Below are positions 41,457 through 49,479 of a stretch of 64,000 bases of DNA, piece by piece (within the stretch, counting starts at the first letter, position 1; each line of letters opens with the position of its first letter). Source of the DNA: Modestobacter altitudinis (GTDB lineage Bacteria > Actinomycetota > Actinomycetes > Mycobacteriales > Geodermatophilaceae). The stretch covers positions 16,857 to 80,856 of the forward strand of contig NZ_SJEW01000012.1 of assembly GCF_005930475.1 (NCBI RefSeq), given 5' to 3'. The notes below the pieces were generated by a model. It did no database searches. It had not been told where the DNA came from and saw nothing but the letters and a program-made list of their open reading frames with translations. The translations under genes were made by a program, and so were the position numbers.

Positions 41457-44400
41457 GTGAAGACGTGGCTCGACTCCTGGCCGGTGTTCCGGCAGCTCAC
41501 CGGCGCGGACCCGCTCGGCCGGGGGGTGGCTGCGCGCAGCAAGGCCACCGAGCAGGTGGTCAGCCGGACGGCGACCGCCGACCGGGTCGTGAAGTCCGTC
41601 TGCCCGTACTGCGCGGTCGGCTGCGCCCAGCGCGTGTTCGTCAAGGACGAGAAGATCGTCCAGATCGAGGGCGACCCGGACTCACCGATCAGCCGCGGCC
41701 GGCTCTGCCCCAAGGGCAGCGCGAGCAAGCAGTTGGTCACCAGCCCGACCCGGGTCACCACGGTCAGGTACCGCCGTCCGTACGCCACGGACTGGGAGGA
41801 CCTGGACCTCGACACGGCGATGGAGATGATCGCCGACCGCGTCCTGGAGGCCCGCGAGAAGGGCTGGCAGGTCGAGGACGAGGGCAAGCGGGTCAACCGC
41901 ACCATGGGCCTGGCCAGCCTGGGCGGCGCGACGCTGGACAACGAAGAGAACTACCTGATGAAGAAGCTGTACAGCGCCCTGGGCGCGATACAGATCGAGA
42001 ACCAGGCCCGCATATAGCACTCTTCGACGGTCCCCGGTCTGGGGACCTCGTTCGGCCGTGGTGGCGCGACCAACTTCCAGGAAGACCTGGCGAACTCCGA
42101 CTGCATCGTCATCGAGGGTTCGAACATGGCCGAGTGCCATCCGGTGGGCTTCCAGTGGGTGATGGAGGCCAAGGCCCGGGGGGCCAAGGTCATCCACATC
42201 GACCCGCGGTTCACCCGGACCAGCGCGGTCGCCGACCTGCACGTCCCGCTGCGCATGGGCACCGACATCGCGTTCCTCGGTGGGCTGATCCGGTACGTCC
42301 TGGACAACGACCTGTACTTCAAGGAGTACGTGGTCGCCTACACCAACGCCGCGGCGCTGGTCGGCGAGGAGTTCGTCGACACCGAGGACCTCGGCGGCCT
42401 GTTCTCCGGCTTCGACCCTGAGCACGGCCACTACGACACCGGCAGCTGGGCGTATGAGTTCGCCGACGAGCCGCACTCCGGCGCCGACGACCCGCAGGGG
42501 TCCGCCGAGCAGGAGGCCGTCGGCGACGACCACGACGTCAAGTCCGCCGACCAGGCGCAGTCGCTGGGCAGCGGTGGGGCGTCCATCCCGGCCAAGCCCC
42601 TGCGGGACGAGACGCTGCAGCACCCGCGCAGCGTGTTCCAGGTGCTCAAGCGGCACTTCGCCCGCTACACCCCGGAGATGGTGGCCGAGGTCTGCGGCAT
42701 CGAGCCGGAGGTCTTCGAGCAGGTCGCGAAGTGGGTCACCAGCAACAGCGGCCGCGAGCGGACGACGGCGTGGGTCTACTCCGTGGGCTGGACGCAGCAC
42801 AGCGTCGGCGCGCAGTACATCCGCAGCTGCTCGATCCTGCAGACGCTGCTGGGCAACATCGGCCGGCCCGGTGGCGGGATCCTGGCGCTGCGCGGGCACG
42901 CCAGCATCCAGGGCTCGACCGACGTCCCGACGCTGTACAACCTGCTGCCCGGCTACCTGCCGATGCCGCACGCCGCCCAGCACTCCACGGTCGACGAGTA
43001 CGTGGCCGACGCCGCCGGCAAGGCGGGCTTCTGGGGCAACAAACGCGCGTACACCGTCAGCCTGCTCAAGGCCTGGTTCGGCGATGCGGCGAGTGCGGAG
43101 AACGACTTCCGGTTCGACTGGATCCCCAAGATCAACGGCGACCACAGCTCCTACCGGACGATCGCGGACATGATCGCCGGGAAGGTGCACGGCTACTTCC
43201 TGGTCGGCGAGAACCCCTCGGTCGGGCACCCCAACGGCAAGATGAACCGGTTCGGGCTGGCCAACCTGGACTGGCTGGTCGTCCGTGACCTGCAGATGAT
43301 CGAGTCGGCGACCTTCTGGAAGGAGGGCCCGGAGATCGAGTCCGGCGAGATGGCGCCGGAGACGATCGGCACCGAGGTCTTCTTCATGCCGGCGGCGACG
43401 CACACGGAGAAGGAAGGCACCTTCACCCAGACGCAGCGGGTGCTGCAGTGGCGGCACAAGGCGGTCGAGCCGCCGGCCGACGCCCGCAGCGACCTGTGGT
43501 TCTACTTCCACCTGGGCCGCATCCTGCGGAAGCGGCTGGCCGGGTCAACGGACCCACGCGACCAGGCGCTGCTGAACCTGACCTGGGACTACCCGACGAT
43601 CGGGGAGACCGCCGACCCCGACGCGGCGGCGGTGCTGCGCGAGATCAACGGCGTGGGTCCCGACGGCAGGGCGGTCAACGGGTACCTCGAGCTCAAGGAC
43701 GACGGGTCGACCAGCAGCGGGTGCTGGATCTACTCCGGTGTCTACGCCGACGAGGTCAACCAGGCCGCGCGGCGCAAGCCGCGTCGCGAGCAGGGCCCGG
43801 TCGCGCTGGAGTGGGGCTGGGCCTGGCCGCTCAACCGCCGCATCCTCTACAACCGTGCCTCCGCCGACCCCGACGGCAAGCCGTGGAGCGAGCGCAAGAA
43901 GTACGTGTACTGGGACGAGGCCGCCGGGAAGTGGACCGGTGACGACGTGCCGGACTTCGAGGCGGACAAGCGGCCGGACTACGTGCCGCCGGAGGGTGCC
44001 CGGGCGCAGGCCGCGATCGGCGGGGCGGACCCGTTCATCATGCAGATGGACGGCAAGGCCTGGCTGTACGCACCGTCCGGTCTGGTCGACGGTCCGATGC
44101 CGACGCACTACGAGCCGGCCGAGTCGGTCGTGGAGAACTTCCTCTACGACCAGCAGTCCAGCCCGACGATCGAGCGCATCGCCGGGCCGTGGAACCGGGA
44201 GAACCCCTCGCTCAGCGAGGTCTTCCCGTTCCAGGTGACCACCTACCGGCTCACCGAGCACCACACCGCCGGTGGGATGAGCCGCACGCTGCCCTACCTG
44301 TCCGAGCTCCAGCCGGAGTTCTTCGTCGAGGTCAGCCCGGAGCTGGCGCAGCTGCGCGGTCTGGTCAACGGCGAGTTCGCCACGCTGGTCAGCGCCCGGA

Positions 44401-44750
44401 CGGCGATCGAGGCGAAGGTGCTGGTCACCGAGCGGATCCGGCCGGTCAAGCTGCGCGGCGGGCAGGTGGTGCACCAGATCGGCATGCCCTACCACTGGTC
44501 CTACAGCGGGCTGTCCACCGGCGACAACGCCAACGACCTGCTGGGCATCGTGCTGGACGCGAACACCCACATCCAGGAGGACAAGGTCAGCACCGCCGAC
44601 ATCGTCCCCGGACGCCGTCCGCGCGGGCCGGAGCTGCTGGAGTTCGTCGAGTCCTACCGGACCCGAGCCGGGGTCGGGTCGGGGAAGGTCGGCGTCAACG
44701 GCCGGGCACCGGACCAGGACCCGAGCGCGATCGAGGAGACCGGCGCATGA
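41457..44750 (+). CDS. fdhA: Formate dehydrogenase major (alpha) subunit, selenoprotein with UAG-encoded selenocysteine
   Basis: The gene is one frame of 1098 codons from GTG 41457, interrupted only by TAG at 42015-42017 (codon 187). Before it are the [4Fe-4S] cysteines C-P-Y-C-A-V-G-C (49-56), the CPKG motif and ENQARI; after it come HSSTVPGLGTSFGRGGATNF and a complete molybdopterin oxidoreductase body. In FdnG/FdhF relatives the residue between ARI and H is Sec or Cys, the molybdenum ligand, so the TAG codes for selenocysteine. A SECIS-like hairpin follows. The enzyme oxidises formate to CO2 with a bis-MGD cofactor. No Tat motif is seen, so the site should face the cytoplasm. It is coupled to fdhB by ATGA overlap. 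Conceptual translations that stop at TAG will wrongly split it in two. Confidence 0.95.
42015..42017 (+). other. In-frame UAG decoded as selenocysteine
   Basis: TAG sits in frame between codons for Ile and His in N-Q-A-R-I-[TAG]-H-S-S-T-V, exactly where formate dehydrogenases carry the catalytic Sec or Cys. No other frame disturbance exists in the 1098-codon gene. UAG-reading tRNASec has been reported for Geodermatophilus and Blastococcus; I infer the same here. Confidence 0.92.
42018..42050 (+). promoter_or_regulatory. Bacterial SECIS element downstream of the UAG codon
   Basis: A stem GGUCCCC (42029-42035) pairs perfectly with GGGGACC (42041-42047) around a GGUCU loop (42036-42040). Below it, a bulged C42028 and a three-pair CGA/UCG lower stem extend the helix. 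The E. coli fdhF SECIS has the same GGUCU in its apical loop, starting 19 nt after UGA, and a bulged base on the 5' side; here GGUCU also starts 19 nt after the codon. SelB would bind this loop. The stem also encodes the conserved T-V-P-G-L-G-T. Confidence 0.88.
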
Positions 44751-45820
44751 CCACTGTCAGCTCAGCGAGCCCGGGTCTCAGCAAGGACACCGGCGTCGTC
44801 TCGGGGAACCGGCTGTACGGGCCACTGCCCGACGTCCAGGGTGAGGCGGGGTACGAGACCGACCACCCGGCGCGGGTCGGGTTCTTCACCGACACGTCGG
44901 TCTGCATCGGGTGCAAGGCCTGCGAGGTGGCCTGCAAGGAGTGGAACACGCTCCCGATGGACGACTCGCACGGCACGAAGGACGCCATGGGGCTGTCCGG
45001 CATGTCCTACGACAACACCGGCCAGCTCGGCGCGAACTCGTGGCGGCACGTGGCGTTCATCGAGCAGAGCCGCGCCGTCGACCTCCCGATGCCGGTGTTC
45101 GGCCGGCCGGGCGATGACCGGCAGGACATCGGGCAGCCGGTCAACCCGATCACCCCGACGGCCGACAGCACGCTGAACGCGCAGACCAGCGTGCTCAACG
45201 CCGAAGCGCTGAGCGAGTTCGACCCGCAGACCGGGCAGAGCGGCAGCGACAAGCAGATCCGCTGGCTGATGTCCTCCGACGTCTGCAAGCACTGCACGCA
45301 CGCCGGCTGCCTGGACGTCTGCCCGACCGGTGCGCTGTTCCGCACCGAGTTCGGCACCGTCGTCGTCCAGGGCGACATCTGCAACGGCTGCGGCTACTGC
45401 GTGCCCGCCTGCCCCTACGGCGTCATCGACAAGCGCGAGGACGACGGCCGGGTCTTCAAGTGCACGATGTGCTACGACCGGCTGACCGACGGGCTGCAGC
45501 CGGCCTGCGCCACCGCCTGCCCGACCCAGTCGATCCAGTTCGGCGACCTCGACGAGCTGCAGGCCCGGGCCGACGCCCGGCTCGCGACGCTCAAGGGGCA
45601 GGGCGTGGAGACGGCGCGGCTCTACGGCCGGGACGAGGCCGACGGCGTCGGTGGCGTCGGCGCCTTCTTCCTGCTGCTCGACGAGCCCGAGGTCTACGGC
45701 TTCCCGCCGGACCCGATCGTCACCACCCGCGACCTGCCGTCGATGTGGAGGGCCGCGGCGACCGGCGCGGCGGTCATCGTCGGCGTCGTCGCCTCGGCCT
45801 TCGTGGGGCGCAAGCGATGA
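44747..45820 (+). CDS. fdhB: Formate dehydrogenase iron-sulfur (beta) subunit
   Basis: The 357-residue protein has four [4Fe-4S] cysteine clusters: CIGCKACEVACKEW (from residue 53), CKHCTHAGCLDVCPTG, CNGCGYCVPACPYG and CTMCYDR...CATACPTQ. The C-terminus has one transmembrane helix (MWRAAATGAAVIVGVVASAF) followed by basic residues, as in FdnH-type subunits. It passes electrons from FdhA to the membrane subunit. The ATG overlaps the fdhA stop. An insert between clusters one and two (about residues 75-165) contains the conserved SWRHVAFIEQ region. Confidence 0.95.
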   Translation: MTTVSSASPGLSKDTGVVSGNRLYGPLPDVQGEAGYETDHPARVGFFTDTSVCIGCKACEVACKEWNTLPMDDSHGTKDAMGLSGMSYDNTGQLGANSWRHVAFIEQSRAVDLPMPVFGRPGDDRQDIGQPVNPITPTADSTLNAQTSVLNAEALSEFDPQTGQSGSDKQIRWLMSSDVCKHCTHAGCLDVCPTGALFRTEFGTVVVQGDICNGCGYCVPACPYGVIDKREDDGRVFKCTMCYDRLTDGLQPACATACPTQSIQFGDLDELQARADARLATLKGQGVETARLYGRDEADGVGGVGAFFLLLDEPEVYGFPPDPIVTTRDLPSMWRAAATGAAVIVGVVASAFVGRKR

Positions 45821-45906
45821 GCCACGACCACTCGCCAAAAGCACGCCTTTGGCGACCGGAGCCCTCGCCGAAGGCGTGCTCCTGGCGACAGGAGGTGGCG
45901 GCGTGA
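45817..45906 (+). CDS. Possible 29-residue reading frame across an intergenic palindrome
   Basis: An ATG at 45817 overlaps the fdhB stop (ATGA), and the frame runs to a TGA at 45904-45906, overlapping the GTG of the next gene. It reads MSHDHSPKARLWRPEPSPKA then CSWRQEVAA, with an internal SPKA-x-x-WR repeat produced by the palindrome. The double start-stop overlap would suit translational coupling across the gap, but the peptide may have no function of its own. Confidence 0.3.
   Translation: MSHDHSPKARLWRPEPSPKACSWRQEVAA
45840..45880. repeat. Palindromic repeat between fdhB and the NrfD-type gene
   Basis: AGCACGCCTTTGGCGA (45840-45855) pairs with TCGCCGAAGGCGTGCT (45865-45880) with a single G-U wobble and a 9-nt loop. 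It lies inside the operon, so it may stabilise or trim the mRNA and set the ratio of subunits rather than terminate. The sequence style (CGCC-AAAAGCACGCC-TTTGGCG) suggests a dispersed repeat. Confidence 0.7.
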
Positions 45907-47075
45907 GCGAGCAGCCGACGAGCGGGAACGAGCCGGCCGGTGAGGCGCCGCTGACACCCGGCGCCGGCTGGCACCGGGCCGGCGGGGAGGACCTCACCAA
46001 GCCGCGGCGCAAGCGCCGCCGCGGTGGTGGCGGCTGGGGAAGTGGTAACCGCGAGGCGGCCATGGTGCCGGACGCGGAGTTCAGCTCCTACTACGGCCGG
46101 CAGATCATCAAGTCGCCGACCTGGAAGAACCCCGAGGTCCCGATCTACTTCTTTATGGGGGGCGCGGCCGGCACCTCGTCGGTGATCGCCGCGCTGGCGG
46201 AGTTCACCGGCCGGCCGAAGCTCGCCCGCAACGCTGAGTACGCCGCGGGGGTCGGTGCGCTGGCCTCGGTCGTGCTGCTGATCGACGACCTCGGCCGGCC
46301 GGAGCGGTTCCTGCACATGCTGCGGGTGTTCAAGCCGACGTCGCCGCTGTCGGTGGGCTCCTACATCCTGTCGCCGTTCAGCGCGCTGGCCTCCGCGGCG
46401 GCCGCGGTGCGGCTGCTGGACCTGAAGCCGGTGTACGGCCTGGCCACCCGGGTGCTGCCGTTCCTGCCGTCGATCTCGGGTGCGTTCCCGGTGCTGCGCA
46501 AGGCCTCGGCGGTGGGCGCGGCTGCGTTCGGCGGGCCGATGGCGACCTACACCGCGGTGCTGATCGCGAACACCGCCGTCCCGTCGTGGCACGCGCCGTA
46601 CGACGAGCTGCCGTTCGTGTTCGCCGGGTCGGCGATGGCCGCCGGCGGTGGCGTCACCATGGCGCTGACCCCGGTCGACGAGGCCGGGCCGTCGCGCAAG
46701 GTGGCGCTGACCGGCGTGGCCCTCGAGCTCGCGGCGATGCACCGGGTCGAGCACGGGCACGGCATCGTCAGTGAGCCGTACTCCATCGGCAAGGCCGGGA
46801 AGCTGCTCCGGGCGGCCAAGACGGCGACCGTGAGCGGGGCCGGGGTGACCGCGCTGCTCGGCCGGACCCGGGCCGGCTCGGTGGTCGGCGGCGTGCTGCT
46901 GGCGACCGGTTCGCTGCTGACCCGGATGGGCGTGTTCGAGGCCGGCATGGCCAGCGCCAAGGACCCGAAGTACACGGTGATCCCGCAGCGTGCGCGGCTC
47001 GAGGCCCGTCAGGCCGAGGCCGCTGCCCGGGCCGGCACCGACGACCCGCACGAGGCGAAGTCCGTCGTCCGCTGA
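45903..47075 (+). CDS. NrfD/PsrC-type membrane subunit of formate dehydrogenase
   Basis: The 390-residue protein has a basic, glycine-rich cytoplasmic N-terminus (about 80 residues, KPRRKRRRGGGG) and then about eight to nine hydrophobic segments with the NrfD motif YFFMGGAAGTSSVIAALAEF and LLIDDLGRPERFLHMLRVFKPTSPLSVGSYIL. NrfD proteins bind quinone and replace the cytochrome-b subunit of E. coli FdnI, so the complex should reduce menaquinone. GTG 45903 follows AGGAGG at 45890-45895. It is the last gene of the fdh operon. Confidence 0.9.
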   Translation: MSEQPTSGNEPAGEAPLTPGAGWHRAGGEDLTKPRRKRRRGGGGWGSGNREAAMVPDAEFSSYYGRQIIKSPTWKNPEVPIYFFMGGAAGTSSVIAALAEFTGRPKLARNAEYAAGVGALASVVLLIDDLGRPERFLHMLRVFKPTSPLSVGSYILSPFSALASAAAAVRLLDLKPVYGLATRVLPFLPSISGAFPVLRKASAVGAAAFGGPMATYTAVLIANTAVPSWHAPYDELPFVFAGSAMAAGGGVTMALTPVDEAGPSRKVALTGVALELAAMHRVEHGHGIVSEPYSIGKAGKLLRAAKTATVSGAGVTALLGRTRAGSVVGGVLLATGSLLTRMGVFEAGMASAKDPKYTVIPQRARLEARQAEAAARAGTDDPHEAKSVVR

Positions 47076-47107
47076 CGTCGGGCGCCAGGTCAGCGGCGCG
47101 CGCCGCC

Positions 47108-47578
47108 CTACCGGATGACCCGGCCGCCGCCGACGCTGAGCGCGGTGGTCAGGCAGAGGGTGGCGCGGCGGTGGACCTCGGTGGCCGAGGCGTCGGGGGA
47201 GAGGGCCGCGATGCGAGCGCACGCGGTCAGCCCGGGCACCCCGGCGCCGACGACCACCTGCAGCAGCCGCTCGGTCGCCGTCTCGGCGTCGCCAGCGGCG
47301 CTGCCGAGCAGCACCGCGAACTCGGTGGGGCCGGAGCGGGCGAGCCAGTCGTCGGCCCGCACGGCCGCCGACAGAGCGGCAGCCACCAGGCCGAGGTGGC
47401 TGCCCGGCAGCGGCCAGCGGGTGTCGCGGGGGAGCAGCCCGACCAGCACCAGCGCGGCGGGGTCGTCCGCGGAGGACGGCGCCCGCTCGGCCAGGCGCTC
47501 GATCAGCGCGGCCCGGGAGGGCAGCAGGGTGACGGCGTCGGTGGCCACGGAGGTCATCGGGTCGGTGGCGATCGGCAT
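47108..47578 (-). CDS. Stand-alone degenerate GGDEF-domain protein
   Basis: The 156-residue protein has GGDEF landmarks (TLLPSRAALIERLAER, LVLVGLLPRDTRW, LSAAVRADDWLARSGPTEFAVLLG), but the signature is SGPTEF. It closely resembles the decayed SGVSEF domain of the EAL protein at 36258-38951 (ALRGDDWLARSGVSEFAVVV). It lacks catalytic residues. It could bind GTP or partner proteins. The start ATG 47578 is the most likely, though a longer N-terminus is possible. It is convergent with the fdh operon. Confidence 0.7.
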   Translation of the reverse strand: MPIATDPMTSVATDAVTLLPSRAALIERLAERAPSSADDPAALVLVGLLPRDTRWPLPGSHLGLVAAALSAAVRADDWLARSGPTEFAVLLGSAAGDAETATERLLQVVVGAGVPGLTACARIAALSPDASATEVHRRATLCLTTALSVGGGRVIR

Positions 47579-47861
47579 GCAGCAGTCGTCGTCGGAGACC
47601 AGTCGCGGATTGAGCGCGGCATGCGTCAACTCCCTCCGTGTGGGGACCTGCCGACGTCGCGGGAGATGCCGGCGCACGCGGCGAGGGAGGTCCACGGACG
47701 GCGACGCCCGGGGTGCCCTGACGACGACCGGCGACTCGGCGCACAGTCGGCCGCACTCGCCTCCGCGCGCTCACCTGCAGGTCCATGCACCGTTGGAGTG
47801 CTCCAGCGGCTCCTGTGCCGTACCGTTCCGTCCCACGGCGACCTGAGGAACGGAGGCCGGG

Positions 47862-48098
47862 ATGCCCTTCGACGCTGAGGCTGCGAGTTCTCCCGGCGAT
47901 TACCGGCTCCACTCCGTTCCACCACCGCTGGCGATGGCGAACACCCCACCGCCACCGGAGCCCGCCGGTGCGCCGTGTTCGTGCGGGCACCGGAAGCAGG
48001 CTCACGAGCACTACCGCGCCGGCAGCGACTGCGCTCTGTGCGACTGCGGACGCTTCCACCGCTCGCTGCGCGCCCGGTTCCGCCGCTCACCACCCTGA
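47862..48098 (+). CDS. Small Cys/His-cluster protein, paralogue 1 (78 aa)
   Basis: ATG 47862 is preceded by CGGAGG. The 78-residue product has a disordered Pro/Ala N-terminus, the core CSCGHRKQAHEHYRAGSDCA then LCDCGRF (about residues 39-65), and a basic C-terminal tail. The core is C-x-C-G-H-x3-A-H-E-H-Y-R-x-G-S-D-C-x2-C-x-C, with five Cys and three His, surely a metal site. Two further copies lie at 48286 and 50588. I do not recognise a named family. Confidence 0.8.
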   Translation: MPFDAEAASSPGDYRLHSVPPPLAMANTPPPPEPAGAPCSCGHRKQAHEHYRAGSDCALCDCGRFHRSLRARFRRSPP

Positions 48099-48285
48099 TC
48101 ACGGTGCGCGAGCACCCGGTCGCCCTTCCCTTGCTAGGGGCTCAGCTCGGCTGGTGGCGGCACGGCATTCCTGAGTTCCTGCTGTGGATTTGTGCGAGGT
48201 CTTCGCAGCGAGCCGTTCATCTGGTTTGGTTGGCCAGTCCCATGGACAGTTGACCAAGATGACGGCCTGCGGAGGGGGTCCCACC

Positions 48286-48522
48286 ATGCGCGTGAGCACC
48301 GACATCGCCCCTGCCCGCCACCTGCACGCGGTCCCCGATCTCGTCCCCGACCCGGTGCAGCCGGTCCAACGTCGGAAGGCGTCCCGGAAGTGCCGGACCC
48401 AGCTGTGCACCTGCGCGCACTCTCGCGAGGCCCACGACCACTACCGCAGCGGCTCGGACTGCGGGATGTGCGACTGCTTCCGGTTCGACCGGTCCGGCCC
48501 CCGATTCCTGCTCCGCGCCTGA
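48286..48522 (+). CDS. Small Cys/His-cluster protein, paralogue 2 (78 aa)
   Basis: ATG 48286 follows GGAGGGGG with a seven-base gap. The 78-residue product has exactly the length of paralogue 1 and the core CTCAHSREAHDHYRSGSDCG then MCDCFRF, with a variable N-terminus (VQRRKASRKCRTQL) and a basic end. Conserved positions are C-x-C-x-H-x3-A-H-x-H-Y-R-x-G-S-D-C-x2-C-x-C. The N-terminal halves are unrelated between paralogues, so the selected unit is the metal-binding core. No partner gene is obvious. Confidence 0.82.
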   Translation: MRVSTDIAPARHLHAVPDLVPDPVQPVQRRKASRKCRTQLCTCAHSREAHDHYRSGSDCGMCDCFRFDRSGPRFLLRA

Positions 48523-48558
48523 GCGCCGGCGGCTGACGGCACCCACCCCGGAGATGCC

Positions 48559-48605
48559 GAAGACCCCTTGAGCTCGTCGCACCGCGACGAGCCCGAGGGG
48601 TCTTC
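48559..48605. terminator. Long hairpin terminator of the GT2 gene
   Basis: GAAGACCCC (48559-48567) pairs with GGGGTCTTC (48597-48605), and CTCGTCGC with GCGACGAG closes an ACC loop inside it. It lies just past the stop of the leftward glycosyltransferase at 48613 and also downstream of paralogue 2, so it may end both convergent transcripts. Confidence 0.75.
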
Positions 48606-48612
48606 AGACCGA

Positions 48613-49479
48613 TCAGGCGGACTGCGCGTCGGCCGTCTCGAGGTCGGCGACGGTGGTCGCGACCAACCGGGCGGCCGGGGTGGTGGTGGCCTGCAGCGAC
48701 CGGTCCCGGTCGAGCTTGCCCTTGCTGTTCAGCCGCTCGATGACCAGGGCGCGCAGGACGCGCATGCCGTCGCGCCAGGTGTTGAGGTTGCTGGTGCCGT
48801 GCAGCCGCTCGTACTCGAAGCTCGGCACCTCGACGATGCGCAGCTTGCCCTTGGCGACCCGGGTGTTGATCAGGGTCTCGATCTCGAAGCCGTCGCCCCA
48901 GGTGCGCTCGGTCTGCCCGTTGTCGCTGGCGTTGAGCTCCAGGACCGGGAGGCAGTGCGCCCAGAAGGCGTTGTAGCCGTAGCAGAGGTCGGTGTAGCTG
49001 GTACCGAACAGCACGTTGGCCGAGCGGTTGAGCCACCGGTTGCCCCAGGCGCGGACCCGGGTGATGTCCGAGCTGCCGCCGCCGTTGGCGAAGCGGGTGC
49101 CCTTGGCGAAGTCGGCGCCGGCGGTGAGGGCGGCGACGTAGAGCGGGATCTCGCGCGGGTCGGCGGAGCCGTCGGCGTCGAGCATGACGATGATGTCGCC
49201 GGTCACGGCCTCAAAGCCGCATGCCATGGCGTTGCCCTTGCCCAGGCGGTTCTGCAGCACGATCTTCACGTCGGGGCGCAGCGACTTCGCGACCTCGATG
49301 GTGTCGTCGACGCTGCGGCCGTCGACGACGATGATCTCGTGGACGTCGTCGGGCATCAGCGAGAACACATGGGGGAGGTTCTTGGCCTCGTTGTACGTCG
49401 GGACGACCACGCTCACCTTGGGGGTGTGGGTGTCGTTCGTGCGCGAGGCCTTCGTCTCGACCACGGTGTTACGGCGCAT
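48613..49479 (-). CDS. Family 2 glycosyltransferase (polyprenyl-phosphate-sugar synthase-like)
   Basis: The 288-residue GT-A enzyme has KVSVVVPTYNEAKNLP (about residues 21-36), EIIVVDGRSVDDT, the nucleotide/metal-binding VMLDADGSADPREIP (about 99-113) and the acceptor region TRVRAWGNRWLNRSANVLFGTSYTDLCYGYNAFW. It matches dolichol-phosphate-mannose-synthase-like proteins common in actinobacterial polysaccharide loci. No membrane helix is seen. ATG 49479 follows AGGAGGA. Its upstream region is the long gene-poor stretch to 50587. Confidence 0.9.
   Translation of the reverse strand: MRRNTVVETKASRTNDTHTPKVSVVVPTYNEAKNLPHVFSLMPDDVHEIIVVDGRSVDDTIEVAKSLRPDVKIVLQNRLGKGNAMACGFEAVTGDIIVMLDADGSADPREIPLYVAALTAGADFAKGTRFANGGGSSDITRVRAWGNRWLNRSANVLFGTSYTDLCYGYNAFWAHCLPVLELNASDNGQTERTWGDGFEIETLINTRVAKGKLRIVEVPSFEYERLHGTSNLNTWRDGMRVLRALVIERLNSKGKLDRDRSLQATTTPAARLVATTVADLETADAQSA

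Noticed and set aside
42015..42017. TAG in fdhA as a nonsense mutation or sequencing error making a pseudogene
   Set aside because: It is the only lesion in about 3.3 kb, falls exactly at the Sec/Cys codon, and is followed by a SECIS-like hairpin at the standard distance. fdhB and the membrane subunit are intact and coupled.
42015..42017. TAG read as pyrrolysine
   Set aside because: Pyrrolysine is found mainly in methylamine methyltransferases; here the site is the selenocysteine ligand of a molybdenum enzyme with a SECIS loop.
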